Shown here: piece after piece, positions 9,256-17,566 of the stretch
Numbering within the stretch: the first letter of the stretch is position 1
Layout: every line of letters begins with the position of its first letter
DNA from: Euzebyella saccharophila
Lineage (GTDB): Bacteria; Bacteroidota; Bacteroidia; Flavobacteriales; Flavobacteriaceae
Assembly (NCBI RefSeq): GCF_014855495.1
Contig: NZ_JACYFJ010000002.1
Coordinates: forward strand, 124,001 to 188,000
Length of the DNA stretch: 64,000 nt
Reading direction: 5' to 3'
Notes under the pieces: model-generated
Database searches by the model: none
What the model was told of the DNA's origin: nothing
What the model saw: only the letters and a program-made list of their open reading frames with translations
Program-made: the position numbers and the translations under genes

Positions 9256-9714
9256 ATGACCTGGCAGCATCTAATTGAGCAACTTCCATATTCTAAGCCC
9301 TTCTTGTTCGTTGATCAACTGTTACATGTGAATGAGGATGGGGTGAAAGGTGAATATACATTTCCAGAGGATTCCTTTTTTTATCAAGGACATTTTAAAA
9401 ACTATCCAGTGACCCCGGGGGTCATTCTTACGGAATGTTGCGCGCAGATTGGTGTGGTTTCCTTGGGGTTATACTTACTGCAAAGAGAACAGGAGTTAGA
9501 GGGTAAATCCTCTTTTAAAATAGGGATGAGCAGTAGTGAGATGGAATTTTTAATACCTGTTTTACCTGGTGAGAAGGTTTCAGTGGTATCGCGCAAACAC
9601 TATTTTAGATTTCATAAATTAAAATGTGAGGTTAAAATGTATAATTCTGATAATCAATTAGTTTGTAAAGGTTTGATTGCAGGGATGCTTAAAGTGGATT
9701 CTAATGGGGAGTAG
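9256..9714 (+). CDS. 3-hydroxyacyl-ACP dehydratase, FabZ-like hotdog protein
   Basis: Starting at ATG 9256 the product has 152 residues. An upstream ATG at 9223 lies inside the preceding SDR gene and adds a non-conserved stretch. The hotdog helix shows QGHFKNYPVTPGVILTECCA, with the FabZ-type catalytic H47 and E60. It would dehydrate 3-hydroxyacyl chains on the operon's ACP. The start lies 10 nt after the reductase stop, and the 3' end overlaps the ketosynthase start by 11 nt. FabA-like isomerase activity cannot be excluded from motifs alone. Confidence 0.88.
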   Translation: MTWQHLIEQLPYSKPFLFVDQLLHVNEDGVKGEYTFPEDSFFYQGHFKNYPVTPGVILTECCAQIGVVSLGLYLLQREQELEGKSSFKIGMSSSEMEFLIPVLPGEKVSVVSRKHYFRFHKLKCEVKMYNSDNQLVCKGLIAGMLKVDSNGE

Positions 9715-10972
9715 AGTGGTGGTTACAGGTTTGGGGGTTTGTGCTCCCAATGGAGTGGGACTCAATTCTTTTTACGAATCTATGCAAATGGGTGTAAGTG
9801 GGATTAGGCATTTTCCGGAACTGGAAGAATTAAATTTTGGATGTCAGGTAGCAGGTGCTCCGCAAATTTCTCAGGAACAACTTCATTCTTATTTTACATC
9901 CTTGGAGCAACGAGGTCTTAAGGCCACAGGAATCATATATGGTGTCATGGCCGGTTTGGATGCTTGGAAGGATGCCGCGTTACCACTAGCGGCAGAAAAT
10001 ACTCCGGATTGGGATAGTGGTATTGTTTTCGGTTCCGGTACCTTGGGAGTCGCCAAGTTCAATGAAGCCATGAACTTAGTGGATGTAGGTAACGTGCGTC
10101 GTTTAGGGAGTACTACCGTTATTCAGACTATGGCCAGCGGTGTGAGCGCCTATTTGGGTGGTAAAATAGGGTGTGGAAATCAAGTAACTACGAATTCTTC
10201 GGCATGTACTACCGGCACGGAAGCTTTATTGATGGGGTATGATCGAATTAAAAACGGACAAGCAGAACGAATGTTGGTTGGGAGTTGCAGTGATAGCGGA
10301 CCTTATGTCTGGGGTGGCTTTGATGCCATGCGTATTCTTCCGAGAAACTTTAATGACCGACCGGAAAGTGCCAGCAGGCCTATGAGTGCTTCGGCGCAGG
10401 GGTTTGTTCCCGGAAGCGGGGCAGGTGCCTTGGTTTTGGAATCCTTGGATAGTGCCAAGGCAAGGGGAGCAAACATTTATGCGGAAGTTTTAGGCGGTAA
10501 TATCAATAGTGGAGGTCAAAGAGGTGGAGGTACCATGACCGCTCCCAATAGTGAATCGGTACAACGATGCATTCTGTCGGCATTGGAAAATAGTAAGGTA
10601 CAGGCCTCAGAGGTAGATGTCGTCAATGGACATTTAACGGCGACCTCCAAAGATGCTTTGGAAATTGAAAATTGGAGTAGGGCCCTCAAGCGAAAAGGTG
10701 GTAATTTTCCTCTTATCAATTCGTTTAAAGGGCATTTTGGCCATTGCCTTTCCGCAGCCGGAAGTATTGAGCTGGTAGCTTGTGTTTTGCAATTAAAGGA
10801 GCAAATGGTTTTCGGAAATCTCAATTGTGAAGATTTGCATCCGGAAATAGATAAAATCATTTCTAGTGACTGTGTACCACATAAATCAATGAAGACGGAT
10901 TTTCAAGTTTTAGCAAAAGCAAGCTTCGGCTTTGGCGATGTAAATGCTTGTGCTATTTTTAGAACGTATTAA
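9704..10972 (+). CDS. beta-ketoacyl-ACP synthase (KAS II-like) of the PKS operon
   Basis: From ATG 9704 (MGSRVVVTGLGVCAPNGVG) the protein has 422 residues. An in-frame ATG at 9677 lies inside the dehydratase gene and is less likely. The elongating ketosynthase triad is present: C168 (NSSACTTGTEALL), H310 (VNGHLTATSKDALE) and H347 (FKGHFGHCLSAAGS). The chain is therefore an active condensing enzyme, not a chain-length factor. It probably extends acyl-ACP dedicated to the type III PKS. GHLTAT in place of the usual GHGTST is a notable variant. The next gene is the ACP, 12 nt downstream. Confidence 0.92.
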   Translation: MGSRVVVTGLGVCAPNGVGLNSFYESMQMGVSGIRHFPELEELNFGCQVAGAPQISQEQLHSYFTSLEQRGLKATGIIYGVMAGLDAWKDAALPLAAENTPDWDSGIVFGSGTLGVAKFNEAMNLVDVGNVRRLGSTTVIQTMASGVSAYLGGKIGCGNQVTTNSSACTTGTEALLMGYDRIKNGQAERMLVGSCSDSGPYVWGGFDAMRILPRNFNDRPESASRPMSASAQGFVPGSGAGALVLESLDSAKARGANIYAEVLGGNINSGGQRGGGTMTAPNSESVQRCILSALENSKVQASEVDVVNGHLTATSKDALEIENWSRALKRKGGNFPLINSFKGHFGHCLSAAGSIELVACVLQLKEQMVFGNLNCEDLHPEIDKIISSDCVPHKSMKTDFQVLAKASFGFGDVNACAIFRTY

Positions 10973-10984
10973 AATTACTGGTAA

Positions 10985-11233
10985 ATGGATGAACATACTA
11001 AATACGATAAATTAAAAAATATCATAAAAACGTATCTGCCTGAAGACGTTTCGGTTAATGATATTGAAATGAACAGTCACTTTATAAACGGCCTGAATAT
11101 TAATTCCGCCAACTTAGTAGATATTGTTCTCGATGTCGAGGACGAATTTGATATTATGCTAGAAAACGAGGACATGGATAAAATGCAGACCGTAGAAGAT
11201 GCCATTCAGATAATCAACACCAAATTGGCCTAA
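10985..11233 (+). CDS. acyl carrier protein of the PKS operon
   Basis: The 82-residue acidic protein has ACP helical pattern with the phosphopantetheine site at S41 (NINSANLVDIVLDVEDEF). The usual DSL motif is replaced by NSA, so it differs from a housekeeping AcpP and is probably specialised. Its position between the ketosynthase and a small membrane protein, with 4 nt to the next gene, indicates co-translation. It would carry the growing acyl chain that primes the type III PKS. Confidence 0.88.
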   Translation: MDEHTKYDKLKNIIKTYLPEDVSVNDIEMNSHFINGLNINSANLVDIVLDVEDEFDIMLENEDMDKMQTVEDAIQIINTKLA

Positions 11234-11236
11234 TCC

Positions 11237-11668
11237 ATGAAGGAATTTTTACGCTGGGGCAAAGCCAAGTTGCAAGTAGATTATCGTCTTCTAATAATAT
11301 ATTGTGTGCTATATTTTCTATGGGGGCTTGCTATGAACTGGTTTGGTGCCACGGTAGAAATTGCCCAATTCACCTACTGGTGGCAGGTCATAACTTGTTA
11401 TGTTTTATATATGGTTCCAATCTCACTTTTGTTGAGAGGGCTTCCTTTTCATATGCAGTATGCGTACGGACTAATTGCAATGGGAGTGTTGGAGTTTGCA
11501 GGTTATGGCTTGCAAACCTCGTACGCCTATCCCAATAACTTATTGGACCAGTTTTTTGGTATCCGAAATTTTTCCTTGGGAATGGCGCTTTTCTTCGCCT
11601 TGTATTTTCCTGCAGGAAATTGGGCAGTTGCTAAAATTTATCAGGCTCTATTTAAAAAGGTTGCTTAG
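11237..11668 (+). CDS. small membrane protein, last gene of the PKS operon
   Basis: The 143-residue protein has four hydrophobic segments, near residues 17-33, 47-65, 72-90 and 110-130 (for example LIIYCVLYFLWGLAMNWFG). No known domain was recognised. It starts 4 nt after the ACP stop, so it belongs to the operon. It may help to place or move a lipid product in the inner membrane; this is inferred from context only. It is convergent with the TerC-type gene with a 4-nt gap. Confidence 0.6.
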   Translation: MKEFLRWGKAKLQVDYRLLIIYCVLYFLWGLAMNWFGATVEIAQFTYWWQVITCYVLYMVPISLLLRGLPFHMQYAYGLIAMGVLEFAGYGLQTSYAYPNNLLDQFFGIRNFSLGMALFFALYFPAGNWAVAKIYQALFKKVA

Positions 11669-11672
11669 AAGC

Positions 11673-12638
11673 TTACTCTTCTGCCGAAATTACTTCTTCA
11701 TCCTCTTTTTGAGGAATGGCCAAGGAGGCAATTATTCCCGCTAACAAAGAAACGGTGATTACGGTAAGGGAAACCCACTCCGGTAACTCAATGTTGTGGG
11801 AGAATAACATCTTAAGCCCTACAAAGGCAAGTATGACTACCAAGCTGTAGTTGATGTACCTGAATTTCTCCAGCATTCTCGAGATAAGGAAATACATGGA
11901 GCGCAAACCTAAAATTGCCAAGATATTGGAACTGAAAACGATAAATGGGTCGGCCGTAATGGCCAAAATTGCCGGAATGCTATCCAAGGCAAAAAGAACA
12001 TCGGTCAACTCAATAACAATAAGGGCCATAAACAAGGGGGTAGCCGCCCGTACGCCCATTCTCTTTACAAAAAAATCATGCCCTTGAATTTGATGCGTAA
12101 CCGGAAACACCTTCTTTACCTGCCTAAAGATCCATGATTTTTTTGGGTCAAACTCGCTATCATCGGATTTCAGCATCTTATAGGCCGTATAAAGCAAAAA
12201 GACCCCAAAAACATATATAATCCACTCGAATTTTGATATCAAGGCTACACCAAAGACAATCATTAAACCCCTAAAAATAATGGCCCCCAGTATCCCCCAG
12301 AACAATACCCTATGTTGATATATAGGGGGAATATTAAAAGAGGTGAAAATGACGGCAATAACAAAGACGTTGTCTATACTTAAGGATAGTTCTATGAGAT
12401 AGCCCGTAACATATTTTAAAACGGCATTGTTGGGGGTAAGATTTGTGGGGTTTTCTACCATTCCGCTTGAAAAGAGCCAATAAATGACCCCACTAAAACC
12501 AAGTGCGACGGTAACCCACACGGCCGTCCATATTCCTGCTTCCTTACTCTTGATTACATGGTCGTTTTTATTAAAAACTCCAAGGTCCAATGCCAAAAAG
12601 ACCACGACCAGTGCAATAAACAAAATCCATACCCACAT
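11673..12638 (-). CDS. TerC/Alx-family integral membrane protein
   Basis: The 321-residue protein has about nine membrane segments. It contains the TerC hallmarks LALDLGVF (16-23), YLIELSLSIDNVFVIAVIF, ELTDVLFALDSIPAILAIT and FIVFSSNILAILGLRSMYF, with acidic residues inside the membrane helices. Members of the family are linked to manganese export and protein-coupled metal supply (Alx, MeeF/MeeY) and to tellurite resistance. It stands alone, divergent from the nitroreductase gene. Substrate is inferred from the family. Confidence 0.92.
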   Translation of the reverse strand: MWVWILFIALVVVFLALDLGVFNKNDHVIKSKEAGIWTAVWVTVALGFSGVIYWLFSSGMVENPTNLTPNNAVLKYVTGYLIELSLSIDNVFVIAVIFTSFNIPPIYQHRVLFWGILGAIIFRGLMIVFGVALISKFEWIIYVFGVFLLYTAYKMLKSDDSEFDPKKSWIFRQVKKVFPVTHQIQGHDFFVKRMGVRAATPLFMALIVIELTDVLFALDSIPAILAITADPFIVFSSNILAILGLRSMYFLISRMLEKFRYINYSLVVILAFVGLKMLFSHNIELPEWVSLTVITVSLLAGIIASLAIPQKEDEEVISAEE

Positions 12639-12814
12639 ACACTTGAATTTTAAGCCGCGAAGTTAACTAAAATCCCCATTTAAGTTGATGCAAATAGTTT
12701 CTAGATAGACGCAAAAAGTATGAATGCTTTAACATCAAAAAATGAATGTGTAGCGTTAACCTACTTGTTTTTTCAAAGCTATATTGGACATTATCATTTA
12801 AAAATAAATTAGCT

Positions 12815-13426
12815 ATGACAGAATATGAACAAATAGCATTGGATAAAATTGCCGACCACGAGCACGAAATCTATGCGCTACTAAAGCAACGATATAGTCC
12901 TAGGGTTTTTTCTGAAGAGCCTATAGGAAAACAAGATATGAAACAATTGTTTGAAGCCGCTAGGTGGGCAGCAAGTTGCAACAATTGGCAACCGTGGAGG
13001 TTTATATATGGGTTTAAGGGCGAAGATGGATACGATAAGATTTACGATTGCCTAGATGAGTTCAATCAGAGTTGGGCAGACAATGCACCTGTACTCATGT
13101 TAACTGCCTATAAAGAAAAGACCCCAGATGGCAAGGATAACTTTCATGCCCTGCACGATTTGGGCCTTGCTATGGGAAACATGACCGTACAAGCACAGTA
13201 TAAGGGAATAGCCCTGCACCACATGGCTGGCTTTGACTGGAAAAAGGCGCAAGAAGTATTTGATGTACCGGAAGGCTATCACTTTTCCACGGCCGTGGCC
13301 ATTGGATATTTTGGGGGTGAACTCGAAAAACTACCGGAAGACCTTCAAGAACAGGAACAGAGTGAGCGCGAAAGAATTCCACAGACGGATTTTGCCTTTG
13401 AGAATAATTGGAACGCTAAAGTATAG
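12815..13426 (+). CDS. nitroreductase family FMN protein
   Basis: Starting at ATG 12815 (MTEYEQIALDKIADHEH) the product has 203 residues. The frame is open upstream to 12746, but that extension is not conserved-looking. The FMN-binding start LLKQRYSPRVFSEEPI, EAARWAASCNNWQPWRF and the late AIGYFGG are typical of the NfsB/BluB-like fold. The protein should be a cytoplasmic NAD(P)H-dependent reductase of quinones or nitro compounds. The next gene begins directly after its stop. A run of redox genes follows, which suggests an oxidative or electrophile stress unit. Confidence 0.88.
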   Translation: MTEYEQIALDKIADHEHEIYALLKQRYSPRVFSEEPIGKQDMKQLFEAARWAASCNNWQPWRFIYGFKGEDGYDKIYDCLDEFNQSWADNAPVLMLTAYKEKTPDGKDNFHALHDLGLAMGNMTVQAQYKGIALHHMAGFDWKKAQEVFDVPEGYHFSTAVAIGYFGGELEKLPEDLQEQEQSERERIPQTDFAFENNWNAKV

Positions 13427-13822
13427 ATGATGAAAAGGAATTCAACATTTTGGGCACTGATGATATCCGGTTTTGGACTGGTTACTAGTTTACGAGGACA
13501 GGACATCTATTTTCAGGAGGGGAACAAAAGCAGCGAAACATGGGCCAAGACGCTCACGCAAGCGTACCAACCAGAATTGGTTATGGACGGTAAACAAATT
13601 TTGCAATTTCAGCAAAAGTTAGAGGAGTTTCTCATCAGGGAGAATAAAATTCAAAAAGCGAATATGACCCCTGAGGATAAAATGGCTTTGTTATCAGAAC
13701 TGGCCCGTCAACAACGCGCAGAAATGTCGAACATCCTTACAAAACCGCAATTGAGAAAATATAGAAAGGTACGAAATGAAATACAACCCATAGCGGTGGT
13801 TGTAGATACCTTAAATCACTAA
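13427..13822 (+). CDS. small secreted protein, unknown family
   Basis: The 131-residue protein has a signal peptide (about 1-25, ending TSLRGQ) followed by a helical mature part with MTPEDKMALLSELARQQRAEM and LTKPQLRKYRKVRNEIQ. It ends in VVVDTLNH. The LTxxQ-like helices recall periplasmic Spy-type chaperones, but the match is loose. The gene abuts the nitroreductase stop and lies 17 nt before the peroxiredoxin-like gene. The TIVDTLD segment in the small secreted protein at 15671 is similar in composition and may mark a shared family. Confidence 0.55.
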   Translation: MMKRNSTFWALMISGFGLVTSLRGQDIYFQEGNKSSETWAKTLTQAYQPELVMDGKQILQFQQKLEEFLIRENKIQKANMTPEDKMALLSELARQQRAEMSNILTKPQLRKYRKVRNEIQPIAVVVDTLNH

Positions 13823-13839
13823 AATAAAATTCATAATAT

Positions 13840-14376
13840 ATGTTAATACCAAGAAAAGAAGTACCCCAAATAGAACTGAATTTAATAAATGGTACACGTT
13901 GGAGCTTACAGGCCCAAGAAAGCGAAAGCTTTACCATGATGGTCTTTTACAGAGGAATTCATTGTCCTGTTTGTAAAAAGCAATTGGAAGAATTGGCCGG
14001 CAAGTTGGATGAGTTTAGCAAGCGCGGTGTTAATGTTGTAGCTATAAGTAGTAATACCGAAGAGCTAGCTAAAAAAACAGCCGAAAAGTGGGATATTCCA
14101 GAGTTACCATTGGCTTACGGACTCACAATCAGTCAGGCAAGAGAGTGGGGATTGTACGTTTCAAACGGAATTAGCGATAAAGAACCGGACCAATTTACCG
14201 AGCCAGGGCTTTTCTTTGTAAAACCGGATAATACCCTGTACGCGGCGTCTATACAAACCATGCCCTTTGCGAGACCGGGTTTTGATGATATTCTTAACAT
14301 GGTTGACTACGTCACCAAAAATGATTATCCTGCAAGGGGCGAGGCGGAAGTGGCCATGATAACTGAAATGGCGTAG
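13840..14376 (+). CDS. peroxiredoxin-like (AhpC/TSA) protein
   Basis: The 178-residue protein has a thioredoxin fold with MVFYRGIHCPVCKKQLEEL, so C42 and C45 form a CxxC pair where the peroxiredoxin peroxidatic cysteine normally lies. GLFFVKPDNTLYAASIQTMPFARP marks the peroxiredoxin-like family of the AhpC/TSA superfamily. There is no signal peptide. It probably reduces peroxides or disulfides in the cytoplasm. It lies between a small secreted protein and an NADPH-type oxidoreductase, in a redox run on the same strand. Confidence 0.85.
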   Translation: MLIPRKEVPQIELNLINGTRWSLQAQESESFTMMVFYRGIHCPVCKKQLEELAGKLDEFSKRGVNVVAISSNTEELAKKTAEKWDIPELPLAYGLTISQAREWGLYVSNGISDKEPDQFTEPGLFFVKPDNTLYAASIQTMPFARPGFDDILNMVDYVTKNDYPARGEAEVAMITEMA

Positions 14377-14411
14377 GACAGAAATTAATTAATTTTAAAA
14401 GAGAGAACAAA

Positions 14412-15044
14412 ATGAAAATTGGAATTATAGGAAGTGGAAAAATTGGAGGAACCTTGGGCAAACATTGGTCCAAGGCAGGTCATGAAGTCCTGTTCAGTTC
14501 CAGACATCCCAATGAACTAAATGATATGGCTCGCGAAAGCGGGAAGAATGCCAAAGCGGTAAGTGTGGCGGAAGCCTTTGAGGCCAATGCGGATGTTTAC
14601 CTTTTAGCAACCCCATTTAAGGCTATAAACGAAACTGCAGAAGTTTTTGCCGGGGAGTATGGCAATAAAGTAATCATTGATGCCACCAATCCTTATCCGG
14701 AAAGGGATGGGGAGGTTGCCCAAGAAGTTAGGGACAATAACCGAAATGCATCTGAGTATACGGCCTTAAAATTCAACACTGCCGTTACCGCGAAGGCTTT
14801 TAATACCATACATCATAAGGACTTAAAGAATAGAGCCTTTGATGAGGCTAATCCTATGGCAGTACCTTTTGCTGCACAAGATGCCAAAAGCAGAGAAGTG
14901 ACGGAACAATTAATTTCAGATATTGGGTTCGTCCCTCTATATGTGGGGGATTTGGGAGCCACCAATGTGATGGAAGTTGACGAAAAACTATATGGTGTAA
15001 GTACGGACGAGCAAGAAATGCGTTCACTTTTACAAATGTCCTAG
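14412..15044 (+). CDS. NADPH-dependent F420 reductase-like oxidoreductase
   Basis: The 210-residue protein opens MKIGIIGSGKIGGTLGKHWS, a Rossmann motif, with SSRHP at the end of strand 2, typical of NADP-binding F420H2:NADP oxidoreductase-like proteins. DATNPYPERDG and ALKFNTAVTAKAF follow the usual family order. Bacteroidota lack F420, so an electron partner other than F420 is likely; this is inference. It overlaps the YceI gene by 4 nt tail to tail. Confidence 0.85.
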   Translation: MKIGIIGSGKIGGTLGKHWSKAGHEVLFSSRHPNELNDMARESGKNAKAVSVAEAFEANADVYLLATPFKAINETAEVFAGEYGNKVIIDATNPYPERDGEVAQEVRDNNRNASEYTALKFNTAVTAKAFNTIHHKDLKNRAFDEANPMAVPFAAQDAKSREVTEQLISDIGFVPLYVGDLGATNVMEVDEKLYGVSTDEQEMRSLLQMS

Positions 15045-15550
15045 AAATTAAGAACAATGGTAACATCCACTTCATTTTCTTCCCGTTCATCTTTAATTTG
15101 AATGCCGAAATCTGAAGTGAATAAGGATGCCAAACCTATAAGCCGATTATCTTTACGGGTAAACGTGAAGGTAATCGGTTTAGTTTTTCCTTTGAGGGTT
15201 AGATTTCCGGTCACTTGAAAGGTATCCACCATATTTCCGGAAATTTTGGTACTTTTAAAAAGAATGGACGGATAGGCGTCGGCATCAAAATATTTTCCGC
15301 CTTTAAGTGACCAATCCCGTATAAAATTACCTGTTTTCAGTGTTTCGACCTGCACGGAGCCTGAAAATTTACTTTCAGTAAGATTTCCCAAATCGATTAT
15401 AGAACTGGAGTTAAAACCTCCAATGCTTCCTTTTACATCCTTTGATGTGAAGTGAAAGGTAATTTCGGCAGATTGCACACGTATCTCCTGGCCCCAAAGG
15501 GATGGTTGACAGCCGATAAGAACGAAAAGGATAACGAGAAAACGTTTCAT
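15041..15550 (-). CDS. YceI-family periplasmic lipid-binding protein
   Basis: The 169-residue protein has a signal peptide ending SLWGQ (about residue 21) and the YceI barrel, seen in EITFHFTSKDVKGSIGGF, FDADAYPSILFKSTKISG and GNLTLKGKTKPITFTF. The family binds polyisoprenoids or other hydrophobic molecules in a lipocalin-like barrel. The small secreted protein gene at 15671 is divergent. No nearby gene identifies the ligand. Confidence 0.9.
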   Translation of the reverse strand: MKRFLVILFVLIGCQPSLWGQEIRVQSAEITFHFTSKDVKGSIGGFNSSSIIDLGNLTESKFSGSVQVETLKTGNFIRDWSLKGGKYFDADAYPSILFKSTKISGNMVDTFQVTGNLTLKGKTKPITFTFTRKDNRLIGLASLFTSDFGIQIKDEREENEVDVTIVLNF

Positions 15551-15670
15551 TGGATCGTTGGTTTATTCAAAGATAGAAGAATAATTGGTCGGTTTATCGA
15601 TTTGTTTTGCAGTTCACCCAGCAAACATACGATAGAAAAGACCTATTGATAAATTAGCTCTAGAGACTAT

Positions 15671-16018
15671 ATGAAAACCCCTATGAGAAAATTATTTTTT
15701 AAGGGTATGTGCCTAGTTTTGGCATGTACTGCTGGCACTGCTGCCTTACAGGCACAGGAAAGTTACAAGAAAAAGCACGAGGTAACCAAGTATACAGTAA
15801 TGGAACGCTTTGAGCCGGAAATGATCTTAAGCCCTCAAGAGCGCATTCAATTAAAGGAAAATAGAGTCGCTGAAATAGAACAAACCCGTACCATTGTGGA
15901 TACCTTGGATATTTCCGAAAGAAAGAGGGAGCGCTTGCTTCAAGATATTATAGACCAGCCTTATTCCAGCCGTTTGTCCAAAACCATGGCCAAATTGGAG
16001 TTTGAGGATGAGGAATAA
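15671..16018 (+). CDS. small secreted helical protein, unknown family
   Basis: The 115-residue protein has a signal peptide (to about ALQAQ, residue 29) and a charged helical mature part, LSPQERIQLKENRVAEIEQTRTIVDTLDISERKRERLLQDI. It ends in acidic residues. No family was recognised. The TIVDTLD and LQD segments resemble the VVVDTLNH end of the protein at 13427. A terminator follows the stop within about 15 nt, so this is the last gene of its transcript. Confidence 0.55.
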   Translation: MKTPMRKLFFKGMCLVLACTAGTAALQAQESYKKKHEVTKYTVMERFEPEMILSPQERIQLKENRVAEIEQTRTIVDTLDISERKRERLLQDIIDQPYSSRLSKTMAKLEFEDEE

Positions 16019-16030
16019 CCAACAACACGA

Positions 16031-16058
16031 AAAAGCCACTTGAAAAGGTGGCTTTTTT
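16031..16058 (+). terminator. Rho-independent terminator
   Basis: AAAAGCCAC (16031-16039) pairs with GTGGCTTTT (16048-16056) around an 8-nt loop and is followed by T residues. It ends the 15671 gene and, being symmetric, could also stop the reverse-strand ArsC-like gene. Confidence 0.85.
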
Positions 16059-16082
16059 ATTTAGGTGGTCTTCGTTTTTATA

Positions 16083-16544
16083 TTAGATAAAGGATTCACC
16101 TTTGGTGGTAGACGAAGTTGTAGGCTCTTCTCCCATATTTTTTTTCTCCAACCCTGCAGAATCTACTCCAAAGAACTGTAATACCTCTGAGCGGCTAGTA
16201 ACTTGTTTAAAAGTCTTGCCTTTAATCGCTATGGGGTTTTGTAACAATTCAGGATTGTTGTCAATAAGTTTCAACCAATCGTCTGTATCAAAAGAATCAC
16301 TATTCTCTATGTCCAGCGTTTCGGTGTTTTCCAAACTAAAAAGCTCCCCCAAGTCCTTCCCAACGCCATCGGCCAAGGTTACCCACATGGCATGACCGAG
16401 CTTGGTTTCGGCAATATCAATACTCCTTAAATCATCACCTACACCCTGCACATAGCCCAAAACCTGTTTTCCTAGGTGGGACTTGGAGCTGTACACCAAG
16501 GTCAGTAAGTTTTCATCTGTGCTTATAACGCTCATATCATCCAT
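16083..16544 (-). CDS. ArsC/Spx-like thioredoxin-fold protein without the N-terminal cysteine
   Basis: The 153-residue protein keeps the C-terminal half of the ArsC/Spx fold. DDWLKLIDNNPELLQNPIAIKGKTFKQV matches the helix, strand and conserved Arg/Lys region of arsenate-reductase-like proteins. The N-terminus (LLTLVYSSKSHLGKQVLGYV) has SSKSHLGKQ where a Cys-containing loop would be expected, so the redox cysteine is absent. The tail is low complexity (EEPTTSSTTKGE). It lies 3 nt after the HPF gene start-to-stop path, so both are co-transcribed. A non-catalytic regulatory role is inferred. Confidence 0.6.
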   Translation of the reverse strand: MDDMSVISTDENLLTLVYSSKSHLGKQVLGYVQGVGDDLRSIDIAETKLGHAMWVTLADGVGKDLGELFSLENTETLDIENSDSFDTDDWLKLIDNNPELLQNPIAIKGKTFKQVTSRSEVLQFFGVDSAGLEKKNMGEEPTTSSTTKGESFI

Positions 16545-16547
16545 AAT

Positions 16548-16850
16548 TTAGTGACTTTTCAATTTTTCCTTTCGTTTCTTCAATTGTCTTTCTAAATCGG
16601 ATACGGACTCCCGAATAGAGGCTTCGAAATTCTCGTTGCTGGCCTCTGCAAAAAGTCTAGGTCCCGGAGCACTTAGTCGTATATTACAGATAAGCCCTGT
16701 CTCTGGACTTGAGGTATTCTCCTGTTTAAAAAATACATCGGCACGTACCAGAAAGTCATACCGTTCAAAAAGTTTATTAATTTTATCGGTGGCCAATTCT
16801 TCCAATCGGTCACTAGCAGTTACATTGTCGTATTCAAAATTTATTTCCAT
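16548..16850 (-). CDS. ribosome hibernation promoting factor, HPF/RaiA family
   Basis: The 100-residue protein has the short HPF fold: MEINFEYDNVTASDRLEELA, KINKLFERYDFLVRADVFF, ICNIRLSAPGPRLFAEASN and a basic C-terminal helix (LERQLKKRKEKLKSH). HPF binds the 30S decoding region and promotes ribosome dimerisation or inactivation in stationary phase. The length matches short HPF or YfiA and lacks the long C-terminal extension. It is followed by the ArsC-like gene with a 3-nt gap. Confidence 0.93.
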   Translation of the reverse strand: MEINFEYDNVTASDRLEELATDKINKLFERYDFLVRADVFFKQENTSSPETGLICNIRLSAPGPRLFAEASNENFEASIRESVSDLERQLKKRKEKLKSH

Positions 16851-17049
16851 ACTGCAAGTTAGGTACAGTATAAGGGCTAGGAGTGTTCAAATAATAAATT
16901 TATTGCCACATCGAAAATATAGGACTGTTAGAATATGTTAAACTCTGAATTTTAAACATCTAACTAAATCGTTGTAGTCGTATTTTTTGTAACTTTAAGA
17001 AGTTCCCTTGTTAAAATCCTACTATTCTCAACTCTAAATCTTAAACGCT

Positions 17050-17406
17050 ATGGAAAAATTTAAGCAAAATCGCTACCTCAACTGGGAATCGGAAAATAAG
17101 GACGCCCTGTTGTTACGTTTAGAACGTGATCAGCGCAATCTTCTTCAATTACGTGTACAGCTTAACTCGTATCGTTCAGAGCCCAATACCTATACGTTAT
17201 TTGAACGTCTCAACCAACTCCGCAAGGCTATGGACCTCTGCAATAGAAACAACAAAGAGGTTATAGCAGCTCTTAAAGGCGAAAAAATACCGCATAGTGC
17301 TTATGTGGCACAGGCAAAGAAACAATTGAGCACGTTTAGGCAATTGCAATCGCATGTGGAGGAATATCTTACCAAATGCTCCGCTTACAAGGTTCCCATC
17401 TTGTAA
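17050..17406 (+). CDS. small coiled-coil protein, paralogue A of a tandem pair
   Basis: The 118-residue protein is mostly helical and charged. It shares a clear pattern with the neighbour at 17567: LRLERDQRNLLQLRVQLNSY and RSEPNTYTLFERLNQLRKAM here, against LDRNQRDIKQFNEKLASY and LSEPKTPLQFQKFTELKNDA there. No signal peptide or enzyme motif is seen. Two copies 160 nt apart suggest local duplication. The function is unknown; a structural or stress role in the cytoplasm is possible but not shown. Confidence 0.65.
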   Translation: MEKFKQNRYLNWESENKDALLLRLERDQRNLLQLRVQLNSYRSEPNTYTLFERLNQLRKAMDLCNRNNKEVIAALKGEKIPHSAYVAQAKKQLSTFRQLQSHVEEYLTKCSAYKVPIL

Positions 17407-17502
17407 TATAACTTGTTCTTTTTTAAGGTGTTATTAAAATTTGCCCTCAGAATGATGCATATTGGTAAAATTGATGTGAAATTTGGGTTAAATCGTTCTA
17501 CT

Positions 17503-17537
17503 TTGTAGGAAATATGATATTTTGAAGCGTAATTTTG
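17503..17537 (+). promoter_or_regulatory. candidate Bacteroidota-type promoter for paralogue B
   Basis: TAATTTTG (17530-17537) matches the -7 consensus TAnnTTTG exactly. A TTG lies at 17503-17505, 24 nt upstream, slightly more than the usual spacing. The start codon at 17567 would follow a leader of about 20 nt. Paralogue B would then be transcribed separately from paralogue A. Confidence 0.45.
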
Positions 17538-17566
17538 CAGTATCAATTAAGTAACGGGGGTAACTT

